From Amborella trichopoda (Eukaryota; Streptophyta; Magnoliopsida; Amborellales; Amborellaceae): a DNA stretch of 64,000 nt. Positions 21,018 to 32,362 of this stretch are shown here, piece after piece (position 1 is the stretch's first letter; each line of letters starts with the position of its first letter). The position numbers and the translations under genes were made by a program. The stretch is from the NCBI RefSeq assembly GCF_000471905.2, contig NW_006498192.1:1610409-1674408 (forward strand), read 5' to 3'. The notes under the pieces are model-generated. The model was not told where the DNA came from. It searched no databases and worked only from the letters and a program-made list of their open reading frames with translations.

Positions 21018-23935
21018 TGTCACAACCTCCTCACCTCTGATGCCGAAGAACGACCGAGCGTGGGTTTGTGATCCCAAAGTAGCATTTGTTACTTGCGTAG
21101 GAACAGACTCAATGCCTTAATCTCGGTAATCAAGTAAACCAAGGAAAGTAGAAGCTTACAAGCTTAAAAAGCTAAAACTTAGCAAATTCATTTATAAGAA
21201 AAGAAGTTTTATTACATTACATCCCAAAACTAGTACAATAGAGTTCAAGGCTCCGTGGTCTAAGGTTACATAGTTTAGATCAAACAAGACAATCAGGGCT
21301 GAGAGCCCAACTACATACAAGATCTAAAACTTCTCCTTGAAATGGCCGCCTTGATCCTTAACTGCAACTCGCATTCCCAGCTCTGAACCTGCCACTCTCA
21401 ATCGCCAAGGAGAAAAAATGTGGGATGAGCTTTGAAGCTCAGTAAGAAAATCTAGTGTTATGCATTGGTAACAATTTTATTAAATATAGGAAGTTGCACA
21501 GTAGTGGTCCTATGCAGTAATCAATATATCAATACGTCAATTGCAAACATGACATCCAAATAGCAATAATCATGCAATCATTACAATTACAGGAAATCAC
21601 ATACACAATTCATTCATTACACACTCACTCCCTAATCCACCGACTCCTTTTAGTAGAAGCCCTATCCATCAGGCCAAGCCAAACCCGTTGCTTAGGACTT
21701 CTACCATCCCATAGGAGGGAGGGTAATGACAAGTGGGGTAATCGGCTTCGTAATACCCTCAACTCACGCATACGGTCTCTAGCGCGCATTGGGGTTCGAC
21801 AGACCCTTACCTTGCAAGGCATCAATAAATCACATATCTCATCTCATAAATTACAGGGAGCAATTGTCTTTTCTCCCCTAACCATTTCCTGTCATTGTTC
21901 ATGTTAGGGAACCTGGTGGCATTACTGTCTTAGCGTACCAGTCTCCACTACCGATGGGTATCCCATCGCTAAATGGCCAGTATCCATAAACGATGGTTAT
22001 TATCACAATAATATAACAGAGCAGTGTTCACTACCAATGGGCGTCCCACTGCGTAATGATCACCATTAGGGCCTCATCTCTCGGTCGAACATTCCATTCA
22101 TCCATGCCAATTCAAGGCTTTGTAACAAATAAATCAAATTCTCATTATAATAATATGACATTTAGCGTAAGGCACCCATCACATAGGCTAGCATGGAGTA
22201 CTTACAAGTGGTTATTATTATTGACAATCTGGCACTAATCATGAAAATTTTGTCATTAAGTTATCGCTTTGATATTGCCATATCACTTTTCACATAGCAC
22301 ATTGTGGCAAAGCATCATTCACAGAGTCTTAGAGTACAAGCATGACAATTATCATATATCATTCACACTTTTCACTTATTAAGGAAAAATTTGATGTTCC
22401 AATTAGTAGCTAAATGAGAAATTAAATACTTCACTTATAAAGGAAATCGGCCCTTATTTGTTAGATCAAAGGCTTGGCCCCATACACGCGATAGTTGTTG
22501 GAAAACAGTAAGCAGTGACGTGATAATACATCTTGAGGCATAACTCATAATTTATAGGAAATTTCGAAAATCTCAAAACATGCACATTGGTGCCCATTCA
22601 TAGACATTTCCAATGGTGTAATTTACGGGCTTTTGGAAGCCTTTTGCTAGGGCAAAGGTGTGTCCCAAAGTGAGTCACAGGTGCTGGGATTTACAGCAAC
22701 TGTGAGTAGTGACAAGTTTCACATTTTGGTCTACATCTTTTAATCTATACAGCATTTCAATATGGCATCAAAAGAAAACTTAAAGTGGACACATGTATCT
22801 CTCTTTCGGGATCGGTTTGAGTCCGTTTGGGTGCTGTTTGGCCAGCAAAACGCAAGAGCCCTCATAATTGCTAGAAATTTCCTTTCCCACAAGTATTCAC
22901 ATGTTATTATCATAATACACACCAGTTATAAGTTGAATTAGAAAGTTTGGCAAGAAGATTTCCTTTATAATTTTTTCCAAGTTCATTGACAATGGATAAT
23001 TTCTCATTCCGTTTCCATTTTCCACAAATCTCTACGTTCTTGCATTTTAACCTACCATTTTCCTATTTTTCATATCACTTTATTCCATGGAGATCTCAAG
23101 GCATAGCAATAACTTCATGAAAAATCTCAAGGCCTAGTACTAAATCCACTTACCTAACGGCCACGATGCTCCCAACTCCCTTGCACAGGTCGCCCCTTAC
23201 TCCCCCACGGCAGATTTACCCTTGGATTCTCACATGTAGGTTGCCCTTGCTCCAGCCGGCAACTGCCCAACGACAGTAGCACAAGACTCTCTAAAAAATA
23301 AGGTTTGAGGGAATGAGAAGGAAAACGGTGCTGAGGGTGAGGAGGGGTGTGATTAATAGGCATGTGGGTTGGTGGGATTCACTATGGCTGACGTCGCGGG
23401 TGATTGGGGAAAAGGGTTGTGGCTAACATCACACGAGCTGCGCGGTGATGACAAATTTGGCGCGAAGCTGACCTGCTACGCACAATATGCTCGCAAGGAC
23501 GCTCCAGCCGATGATACCCTCGTGATGATGTGCCAAACGACAATACACTCGTGGTGATACTCTAGTCGGCGATACTATTGCGGCGATGCCTCCACTCTCG
23601 CGCAGTTACCTCCTCTCTCGCACAGTGGTACCTCCTCTCTCGCACAGTGGTACCTCCACTCTCACGCGGCAATACCTCCACTCTTGTGCAACGATACCTT
23701 CTCTCTCGTGCGGCCTCCTCTCTCGCGCAACGATACCTCCTCTCTCGCATGGCGATACCTTCACTCTCGTGCGGCGATACTTCCTCTCTCAAGCGGCGAT
23801 GCCTCCTCTCTCACGTTGCGATACATCCGCTCTCGTGCGGCGATACCTACTCTCTTGCTACTTACACGGCGTTGTCCCTCTATTGATTCTATTGTCGTGT
23901 GCATCTCAAGATCAGGAAAATTTGTGGTCCTTACA
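21018..23935 (-). repeat. 5' LTR of the chromovirus (2918 bp)
   Basis: The minus strand begins TGTAAGGACCACAAATT at 23935 and ends GTGACA at 21018. It aligns along its length with the 3' LTR at 10615-13390 plus 16362-16471. The 22-bp GATACCTCC array is at 23575-23865. The TATA region near 23355 is degraded. Visible divergence between the LTRs indicates that the insertion is not recent. Confidence 0.92.
23575..23865 (-). repeat. 22-bp tandem array in LTR U3 (5' LTR)
   Basis: GATACCTCC-(A/T)CTCTCGCGC-type units at about 22-bp spacing, about a dozen copies, some shortened (near 23600-23620 and 23716). Same array as in the 3' LTR, with independent unit losses and gains. Confidence 0.85.
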
Positions 23936-23940
23936 TCAAC
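23936..23940. repeat. Target-site duplication TCAAC, right copy
   Basis: Identical to 10610-10614 and directly next to the LTR start TGTAAGG (minus strand). Confidence 0.85.
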
Positions 23941-24229
23941 AAGGAGAGACAATGGAATTTTAAAGAATATGAAGGGATTAGAGGTCAAAGAAAGAGGCAA
24001 AATGACTGCCCTTGCCCTTGACTGCCCCTTTGATTCAAAATATCCCCCAAGGGCAAAAAGGGAAAACATTTTCAAAAGGTGTTAGAATGGAGCGAACCCG
24101 GGCTTGTTGCAAAGCTCGAGCCCGACCTAGTCCAAAAATGTCTGTTTAAAGCCATGATTGGGCCTCTTACCCAGGCCACTGTGCCCATGAAGGCTTGGGT
24201 GGACTTGTTCTCCTTTTCCTCTGTCAAAT

Positions 24230-24560
24230 GCTCATACCCCGCGCCTAAGGGTGGGTCCGTCTCTCTCTTCCCCCTCTTGTTCTTTCTTGTCTTGCTTTCC
24301 CCTCTCATCGAAGTTCCAGGCCTGTGCCTACGGTGGGCCTGTCATCACTCATTCTCCGCCTCTCTCATGCCCACTTGATAAATATTTTTGGGCATGCTCC
24401 AAGGCGCGTGCCCGTCATCCTCTCGTTTATCTTTATCACCCCCTTTCTCATCAAAGTCCTAGGTCCGTGCCAAGGGCGGACCCATCATCTCATCCTCTTT
24501 TCATTTCTCTCGTCTCTTTTGATAGGTATGGACCCCCAACCAAAGGGTGTGTCCATTATC
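24230..24560. repeat. CT-rich tandem module with GGCGGGTCC-like cores
   Basis: Cores such as CCTAAGGGTGGGTCCG, CCTACGGTGGGCCTG and GCCAAGGGCGGACCC recur near 24241, 24325, 24409, 24467 and 24541, separated by CTCTCTC-TTCT filler. The same core and filler pattern is found at 31430-31960, so this is a shared module of one LTR family in plus orientation. Confidence 0.65.
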
Positions 24561-25900
24561 CTCTCTCATTCTATTCTACTTTATCAAAATTTCACCCTCA
24601 TTTCTCATTCATCATTACTCACATGAGCCTATGGTTTAACCATGAGCTCAACACACACTTGTGCACATTGATACAAGGTGATCAAAGGGGTTATGCTCTT
24701 GTTTACCTACACACACTAACCCCCCAATGGGCAACCTTGAGCTATGTGAAGCCTATAATCTTGAGCTCAATAGCCCCATTTTTATACCCTCTACATTCAA
24801 AACATGATCCTGTTAGCCCAGTAAAACCCATCCCAGACCCACTTTCTAAACCAATTACAAACCCACCAGATTCAAATATCCTAAAAATGATGTACTTCAC
24901 CAGGTCATCATCATTGCAAAGGATGTTTTCTACCCTTAATGTGCCTGATCCCCAGTAGAGACACATGCTTAATGTGTCCTATTCCCAATGAAGACACACT
25001 GAGCACTTTTTACAAAGGTATCCTTGTCCCTCAAATGCCACTAGAGATACACCTTTGCATAGGCTTCAAAATTGTAGTTAAGCCTATCATTTGGTTGATG
25101 CATGACTTACAAAATAATCACGATTTCCACTGTAGACCATGATGACTTATAAAAGCCACGGGAGTCCCAATCACCCCCATCAACTTGGCTTATTATCCCC
25201 GTAAGTTAGGTAAAAAATCATCTCTTTGTCTAAGAAATTACCCTTTTCATTGAAATTCCATCCACCAGCTCAAATATTATCATAAACCATCCTAGAAACC
25301 TCTTCACCTGAGCTTCACCTAAGAACTCCATTATCCCCATGGGGCTACACTAAAGCATACCCTACTCATTTGAGCCTTCATAAGATCTCATTTGAGCCTT
25401 CATAAGACCTCATGAGTACTACCATGCTCGAAGAGTCATATGGACCTTCAATAGTTCATTAGCCCCAGTGGATCATTACCCCCATCACCCCGGTGGTCTA
25501 TCACTTTAGCGATTCATAAGCCACAGTGACTGGTCGTCATCCCCAATGGTGTAGATACAATATGACTTGTGTATGAAACATGTTATATCTTCATCACCCA
25601 AGGGAGCCTTTCAGTCCCCAAGAAGGTAACCACTTCTCTACCCTAAAGATACCTATTATCCCCAAGGAGTTATCATGCACCAGTGATCTCCTGGTATACT
25701 TAAACCGCTATATCCCAATAAGTGTGAGTCATTCATCACCTTGCATAAACCCAAAATATCTCCATTAGTTTGCATCCTCCTAATAAACGCCTCACCCATA
25801 GTATTTGTTACCTTAGTGAGCCTTATACGGTCATAACCCCTCCATCATATTCATCATCAAGGAGGAGGTCTTCCCATTTATAAAGACAAACACAGTCATG
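24561..25900. other. Unassigned repeat-like region
   Basis: No gene recognised. CCCC-containing short words recur (CATTACCCCCATCACC, TTATCCCCAAGGAG, ATCATCCCCAATGG) between 25150 and 25860, suggesting an old degenerate array. Short frames lack domain features. Confidence 0.35.
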
Positions 25901-25904
25901 AAAT

Positions 25905-26290
25905 TGTGGGTAAAATTGTTAAAAAGAAGCCAAGCATGATGAACATCTAATGAGGATCATCATGAGTAAACGTGAGAACTTCAAGTGAACATAGCCATGA
26001 AGCTCTGGGTAAGATTGCCAAAAATAAAAAGTTGGGCATGGTGAAAACCTGAAAGGTCACCATGAGTAAAAATGAAAGACGGGCGTGGCTATGAAGCCAC
26101 AAGTAAACGTGTTCTAAAATAGAAAAGTGGGCATGGTGAAAATCCACAAGGGTGCCATGAGTAAAACTGGAAATAAAAAGGTGGATGTGACCTCGAAGTC
26201 ACAGGTAAAAGAACCTCAATAAACGAAGAAGTTGGTGAAAATCGTTCTGCGACAGCTCAAGTGAAAACCTGAAAGGGCTCCTGGAATAAT
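25905..26290. repeat. Degenerate array of GGGCATGGTGAAAA...CATGAGTAAAA units
   Basis: Units carrying GGCATGGTGAAAACCTGAAA, CCATGAGTAAAAATG and GGCGTGGCTATGAAGCC recur three to four times. The same words occur at 50155-50490, and both loci are followed by GTTGATGCAGCATTC(A/G)CC and a TAGG(T/C)GGCTTCA block (26300 and 50440). This links the two loci as copies of one element. Confidence 0.65.
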
Positions 26291-27300
26291 AAATAGTTGA
26301 TGCAGCATTCACCCTCATAGGTGGCTTCAACCAATTACAGCAAATGCTCGGTGGTTTAGGAATTAATACCCTCATGGATACCTTACCATCGACCAAAAAG
26401 AGCTTAAGAAAATCCAACAACTTTGGTTAGAATGGTGAATGACTCCTGAAGATTAGAAGAATCATCAAGATGGCATGTCAGGATAGCCATTTGTTGAAGA
26501 GATTCTCCAATCTAAGATGTCAACCAAAAACAGGAAGAGCATGTCCACAATTCAACATAGAAGTTCGTATAAGGCAATTGATTGCCTAGCCTGAATCGAT
26601 ACCCCAGTTTCGAGGGTAATTGTCTTATTAATGTTCCCATCTATTAGCAAGTTTAGACCTTTGGGACGGCCACTAAAAATCCATCAACTTAGTGCTAGTA
26701 TGATAGGAGTTTTCAATGTAAAAAGGGAAGGAAACCCTTAAGCAAGGCCCCCGCTGCTAGACTTTCAAAAAACAAAATCTAACAGATTGAAACAAAGTCT
26801 GCAAGCAAGACCCCTGACTATCAGACACATCTGGATTCTGATAATAATGGCTCCTAAGCCCTTAAACAAGGCCCCCAGTTGTTGGAACAAAAAATACCAC
26901 TGGATTGGGATCAAGCCCCAAAGGCACCCACCAGTTAGCGCATTTAGAAGCATTGTTGAGCTGGGAAGCAAGCCCATAAGCAAGGCCCCTGGTTATCATG
27001 CTACCTCAGAAAGGGGATTCTAGCAGTATTGGGTTTATCAAGCCCTTAAAAGGCCCCCAATCGTTAAAATCCACTTCGGACATCCCCAAGGAAAGAATCT
27101 TGGCATTGTCTCCCCCTCAAGAATTATGTTGATGTCAATGATCGAGAAGAAAAAGATTGTTAATAGATAATAAAAGCACCTTGTTGTACGTCATTTTTTA
27201 CATACTTTCATCTCCCAAGCGAACAAGGAGAGAGCCGCAACAGCCTAGCCTTGCAGGTACACAAGACACCGGCAGGCCAACGTTGTGTATTAAAATAAAG
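26291..27300. other. Unassigned, probable internal or LTR part of the same element
   Basis: The sequence AAGCAAGGCCCC(T/C)G or AA(C/A)AAGGCCCCCAG recurs near 26740, 26805, 26866, 26980 and 27045 as a loose 60-110 bp periodicity. No coding region recognised. Confidence 0.4.
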
Positions 27301-28480
27301 CCTCGAACCATATGACTTGGGTACGGTGCCATCACACCAAGGAAGGACCTTATAAGTGTAGACCTATGCTAGCAGCTTCAAAACTATATCGAACCACTGC
27401 CATCACATTCAGAATGTCAGAAAACCTCAGGGGACCAAATTTGGACATAATCGGACCACCCAAAAGGGGTATACACCCAGGCGGCCTCGCAGCAGGCGGG
27501 TTTCACACTAGCGCAGTGAGGCTCCACCGAACCAGTCCCCAAACATGAAGACTGCAACATCATATTTTGGGAGCAGCTTTAAGAACCCATGGTGCCTTCC
27601 ACTGAAACCAGGAAGGGCTCAGATCCTAATATGTTCAAGATCACGCCAACCTCGTCATTTTGACCTAAGGCAAGCACTTTGTGAGACATAGAGTCAAACT
27701 TCTCCTGAAAAGAATGTGCCCGCAAAACCAAAAAGACCAGGTTCAAGAAGAAGAAGCCTCGAATCCAGTGAAGCACAGCTCGACATCCACGCATCGGATC
27801 ACCGCAGGGATGAGTTTAATGCAACTACCTCGCGAAGAGCTGCAAATTGGTATAACTCTTACGTTTAATCCAAGGTCCAATGGATGCAAGTCCCTAGGTC
27901 ACAAAAAAAGTAAATCTGCCCGGTTACCGAAATCCCTCTTTCCGTTGACCTCTCAAATTGGGCAAAAACGTAAACCAGAATGGAATCAGCCTAAACTTGG
28001 TCTAAAATTACTGTGACTGTCTCCTCTTTCATTTGCAAGCAGAGCTAAGAGTTAGAACATCACAGGTCGAAATGCATTGGCGATCAAAGTTCACAAATCT
28101 TGCTAGACTTCCACCCCTTGGGAAACGGCCACTGTTGCATGACTAAAGGGTATCAAAATGCTCAGAGTCACAAGGACATTGAAGATATGTTGACAAATCT
28201 TCTGAGCATCACCGCAAGTTGTAGAAAAAGCTTCCAAGATCTACCATGGCAGAACAACCTACATGCAGGGACAGCTTCTTCGTTAGCGGAAAACATATCA
28301 GGGACATTTTGGTTATTACGCCTAATTTCGAGATTTATTCCCAATTTCTTAAATTGTAATTAAGCTTTTTTTTTTAGCATTCATCCCTATTTGGTGAATC
28401 ATCTATATAAGTAGGCTTAAGTCACTTGTAAACGGGGCTAGAAAAATCTTTTTGGCGGGGTATTTACCCATTATAAAACA
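27301..28480 (+). repeat. LTR body copy (U3-module family)
   Basis: Contains CCTCAGGGGACCAAATTTGG followed by ATAATCGGACCACCC, then GGCGGGTTTCACACTA and CAGTGAGGCTCCACCGAACCAG (27430-27540). These match 29590-29700 and, more loosely, 51540-51660. A TATATAA box at 28404-28410 is followed by CTTAAGTCACTTGTAA, matching CTTAAGTCATTTGTAA at 30594-30609. Copy ends were not resolved. Confidence 0.6.
28404..28410 (+). promoter_or_regulatory. LTR TATA box
   Basis: TATATAA upstream of the conserved CTTAAGTCACTTG block; the corresponding site in the neighbouring copy (near 30585) has decayed to GAATAAAAA. Confidence 0.45.
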
Positions 28481-29440
28481 GAGGCATTACGCTTGTTCTT
28501 TTTGTCGTTTGCTTCTGAGTTCTTAGTTCCATCAAGAAAACAGAGAAAAATTTGAGGGAGAGAAAAAACCCCTGAACGCACGGGTCCATGGGCACCTCCG
28601 AGTGCACGGACTCTTCCTTCCTCTTTCCAAAATCGGGTCACGCTCCAACCCTTTTCTCTCTCTCTCTCCCCCTTATGCAACCCACGTCACCAACAGATCC
28701 ACGGACGCGAGGAAGGCCACGGGCTCCAACCCTTGGGTTCTCTCACATCCCCCCATCAGCCAGCCCCTCGAGACAATAGCCATAAGGAGGAACAGCCATA
28801 TCTCATACCGGTCTTAAGCGACTGAGAGAGAGAGTAGAGAGGTTGCGAGCCTGAAGAGAGTCTTTGTCCAAGCCGGAGGGCTTCATGACTGTTCTAAGAG
28901 GGATGACCACCCGAACATGTCCCCCGATCCCCAAGCGGTGAGGCTAGCGTCCCAAAGCCCCCCCAGCTGTTAAAAATCTCTCTCATTGTTGGTGCCTATT
29001 CACCCATAGGAGTCCCGCACACCTGCGCGCACCCCTCACCGGTGCGCGCCCGCACCTCCTCGTGCGAGCCACCCTGCAGTTGTCCAAGAGATGCTTCTCA
29101 TACCAACCCGCCAAGAACTAAGTCCAACCACACCTCAATAAGGATTTGAAAGATGAACTTTGATGACATTTTGTTCCGAATATTACCCTCCTTGCTTCTC
29201 TCAAAGAGTAGAATTCGATGGCAAAATTTTTTATATGTCATTTTTGACGTACCTATATCCCTTGAACGAATAATGAAAGAGCTGGTAGTAACCTGGTCCT
29301 GCCGGTGCCCAAGACGCCGCCATATCATGTGATCACTGTAGCAATATTGGGCGACCTCTGAAAATGTGTCAGAATGGCCTCTAATTGCATGAGAGGGTAG
29401 TTTTGGATACCCCAAGAACACCCATAAAGTTTCGTCACGT
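28481..29440. other. CT-rich spacer, no gene seen
   Basis: Pyrimidine-rich and GC-rich short words (CCCGCACACCTGCGCG) at 28590-29080, then sequence leading into the next LTR body. No ORF with family features. Confidence 0.35.
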
Positions 29441-30640
29441 TCTGATACGTTTTGAGTTAATCAGGACGAAACGCACTTTTCAAATCTAGTTCATGTCATG
29501 TTCAAAATGGACTATATAACTATAGCCCTACTTTATAGGTCTCAAAAGAGTAACATGCCACTTTCATTGGATCCGAAAAGTTGAAAAACCCTCAAGGACC
29601 AAATTTCGGCTCAATCAGACCCCCCGAGACCATTCTAGGCCTAACTTAAAAAAAAAAGGTGGGTTTTACACTATTTTAGTGCAGCCTCGCTGAACCAGAA
29701 ATGGAAACTTTGTTTTCTCATGGCAGAATGAATTTCAAATGCTAATACCTTGCTCTTTTTTTGTCTAATTAAGGTCAAATTCGGACATGAGCTAGATCTC
29801 AGCGATACGCTCGTTTTGACATATGGCACCCACATGGCGTAGCCCGAAACGAGAGAATTCTTAGAGAGATGTCGGTCTCAAAACATAAAAATTAAGATTT
29901 TAAAAAGAGGAACATCTCATTCTTTAAGAGGCTATAGCTCAAAATTCCGATGTCGGATCGTCGCAAGTATGTGTCCATTGCGACCGTGCATCGAAGAGAT
30001 TCAGTTTGACATAATTTTTTAGTATGATCAGAGGTCGAATGACATCAAATTTTGAGGTCAAAAAAGGCATACTTTTCCAGTTGCTGGAATCCCACTTTTC
30101 GGCGACGTCCCAAATTTGAAACGCGCTCAAACTAAGACCAAATTGGATGAAATTCATCACAAAATGATCATGATAATATTCTATTCAATTTGTGATCAAA
30201 ATGAAGGCTCGGAACATCATGAATCATGTCGAATCAGTAGTCGAAGAATCATAATTTTATGAAATTTGGCCGGATTTTGGGTTTTTTCTTAAAACATTGT
30301 TCCAAGACGATCAATGGGTATAAAAACGCATGTAACAATCCAAGCATCAATTCTAAGATATTTGATGACTCGAATTGCCGCAGTAAACATCCGAAAAAGC
30401 TCCCAATGCTTAACAATGGTAAGAGGCCCTTCATGAGGGATGGTTTTATCATTTGTTAAAAAATATTTAGGGTATTTTGGTCAATAATTCCAAAAATGGG
30501 ATTATTATTTTAATCCATTAAATGTGTGCTTTTTGACAATTCTAGTGGTTTTTGAGCAATCCAGCCTTGTTTTGTGGTTGCTCTGAATAAAAAACTTAAG
30601 TCATTTGTAATATATCTCTTAGAGAAACTCTTGAGAGTTT
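29441..30640 (+). repeat. LTR body copy (U3-module family), second in the row
   Basis: 29580-29700 matches 27420-27540 (AACCCTCAAGGACCAAATTT, then GGTGGGTTTTACACTATTTT). 29810-29860 holds GACATATGGCAC and a CGTAGCCCGAAACGAGAGAA segment that lines up with GATATGTGGCAC at 51785 and 53265. It is plus-oriented and about 2.2 kb downstream of the previous copy. Confidence 0.6.
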
Positions 30641-31425
30641 TGGAAATTAGTGAGAAGAGCTTGAGAATTCTAAGAGCTTAAGCTTGCTCTTTTGGGTCGA
30701 TTCCAAACCCAAGACTCAGGGAGAGAGGAGAGAGAAACAATTTTTAGAGAGAGAAAATACTCTTAGGAACCCTTCACTCCCTAGAACCCCAAAATTTCTA
30801 TTTCCTTAGGATTCCCAACTCCCAATCTTACCTTATACACTCTAGTTCCTATATACCCTAGAAATGCTAACTCTCAATCCTACTCCATACAATCTACACC
30901 CTACCTTAGCTTTCCTACACCCAACCCTACTCCATACACCATAGTACTCCATACACCATAGTTTTCCATACACCTTAGTTCTCTTATACCTTGCCTTAAT
31001 CTATACACTTTAGTTACACCAATACATCATAGGATCTATACACACTAGTTCCCATATACCATACCTTAACCCAACCCACCTAAGCGATATACCTAGACCT
31101 TAGACCCTAACCTTGACCCATAAAGATCAAGATTTCTCTGTCAAGTGCATGCAAAGGAACCAATGAAGGTCTACGTAAGCTCAAGCCTATTCTAGGTCCA
31201 CTCTCTATCCTCTTCCTTATCTCTATCTTCTCTCTTTCTCTCTTTCTTCTTGCTTCTCTCTCTCTCCCTCTTCTCTCTTGCTCTCTTCTTTATTTCTTTC
31301 TTTCTTTCTCTCTTCTCTCTCTTTCTCTCTCTTTCTCTCTCTCTCTCTCTGCTCAAGCCCAAGGCGAGTCCGAGCCCCCTCCTCTCCTCTCTCTCTGCCA
31401 CTCTCTCTCTCTTCTGAAATCCCAG
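30641..31425. repeat. LTR-derived CT-rich and TACAC-rich sequence
   Basis: 30780-31080 repeats words like CCATACACC(T/A)TAGTT and CTTATACC at short spacing. 31200-31420 is a CT/CTTT microsatellite tract. No gene. Confidence 0.6.
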
Positions 31426-31965
31426 ATCCGCACCTTGGGGGGTGACTCTTCCCTCTTTTGTTATATTCTTTCTTCTATCCCCTCACATCCAAAGATCCCG
31501 GACCCACACTTAAGGGGGGTTCGTAATCTCCCTCCCTTTCTTATTCTCTCGTCTTCTCTCTCACCCTACGAAGGTCATGGACCCACACTTAAGGCGGGTC
31601 CATCTCGTTTCCCCTACTCTCTCATCTCCCATAGAGTCCGGAACCGCACCTAAGGCGGGTCCATCTCATTTGCCCTATTCTCTCATCTCCCTTAGAGCTC
31701 GGACCTGCACCTAAGGTGAGACAATCTCTCTCTCCCTTATACTCTCATCCTCCCTCACCCCCTCATGCCTTACTTAGTCCCAGACCTGCAACTAAGGCGG
31801 GTCTGTTCCTCTTTTTTTGTTCTCTCACCTCTTCTCACCCTCTCTCGCACCACAAAATCCCCGACCCGTACCTAAAGCGGGTCCATCTCCTATACCCACA
31901 CCTCTTACCCCCTCTCATTCTCATCTCCTCCAAAGTACACAGACCTGCACCATAAGTGGATCCAT
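31426..31965. repeat. CT-rich tandem array with CCTAAGGCGGGTCC cores
   Basis: Six to seven units of about 75-85 bp, each with (G/C)GACC(C/T)(G/A)CACCTAAGGCGGGT and a CCATCTC block, then TCTCTCATCTCCC filler (cores near 31435, 31510, 31585, 31645, 31710, 31795, 31875 and 31950). Related to 24230-24560. Confidence 0.8.
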
Positions 31966-32139
31966 CACCTCTTCACTTCTTTAAACTCCATACTCTATCT
32001 CTCTCTCTCTCTCTAACCCATATATTCATCTCTCAACTATCATTTCTTTATTATTATTTTATCATTTTTTTATTTCCTCTCTTTACTTGCTACTTCTTTC
32101 ACCCTTGAGCACTTAATCTGGGGTCTTCTTGTGATAGTG

Positions 32140-32345
32140 CCTTAGAGTTCTAACTCTAGGATTGCTATCCAACCATCAGCTCGTACAATGTTGTTGAGTC
32201 ATAAGAGACACTGATTCTCTTGCACTCGATCACTTGGGGTGGGGTCATCCTGAGCTAGTTTTTCTTAGAGTTCTAACCCTTATACTACTCTAACCACCGG
32301 GTTATACAGTGTTCGAGTTGTGAGAGATTTTCATCTTTTTTCACT
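32140..32345. repeat. Direct duplication of about 125 bp
   Basis: CTTAGAGTTCTAAC(T/C)CT begins copies near 32143 and 32267. Each continues through a CTA(T/A)CCAACCA or CTAACCACC block, then GTTGAGT or GAGTTGTGAGAGA, and ends with TTTCACTC or TTGCACTC. Probably the LTR end of the copy to the left. Confidence 0.5.
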
Positions 32346-32362
32346 CTCTTCGCTTCTCTGCC

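Larger units (their letters stand above)
10615..23935 (-). mobile_element. Ty3/gypsy chromovirus (Tekay/Del type), near-complete, decayed
   Basis: Minus-strand element of 13.3 kb, of which 2971 bp is a nested LTR. In element order: 5' LTR 23935-21018, primer site 21013-20998, gag from about 20935, protease, reverse transcriptase, RNase H and integrase, chromodomain ending at 16525, polypurine tract 16499-16472, 3' LTR 16471-16362 plus 13390-10615. LTRs begin TGTAAGG and end GTGACA. Matching TCAAC duplications flank the whole unit, which proves that both LTRs belong to one insertion. The gag-pro-RT-RH-IN-chromodomain order and the long LTRs place it among plant chromoviruses, probably Tekay/Del. 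Many stops make it non-autonomous. Confidence 0.92.

Noticed and set aside
24072..24958. Frames of 100-235 codons at 24.1-25.0 kb
   Set aside because: They lie in the CT-rich tandem module with Ser/Pro/Leu-rich output and overlap one another in several frames.
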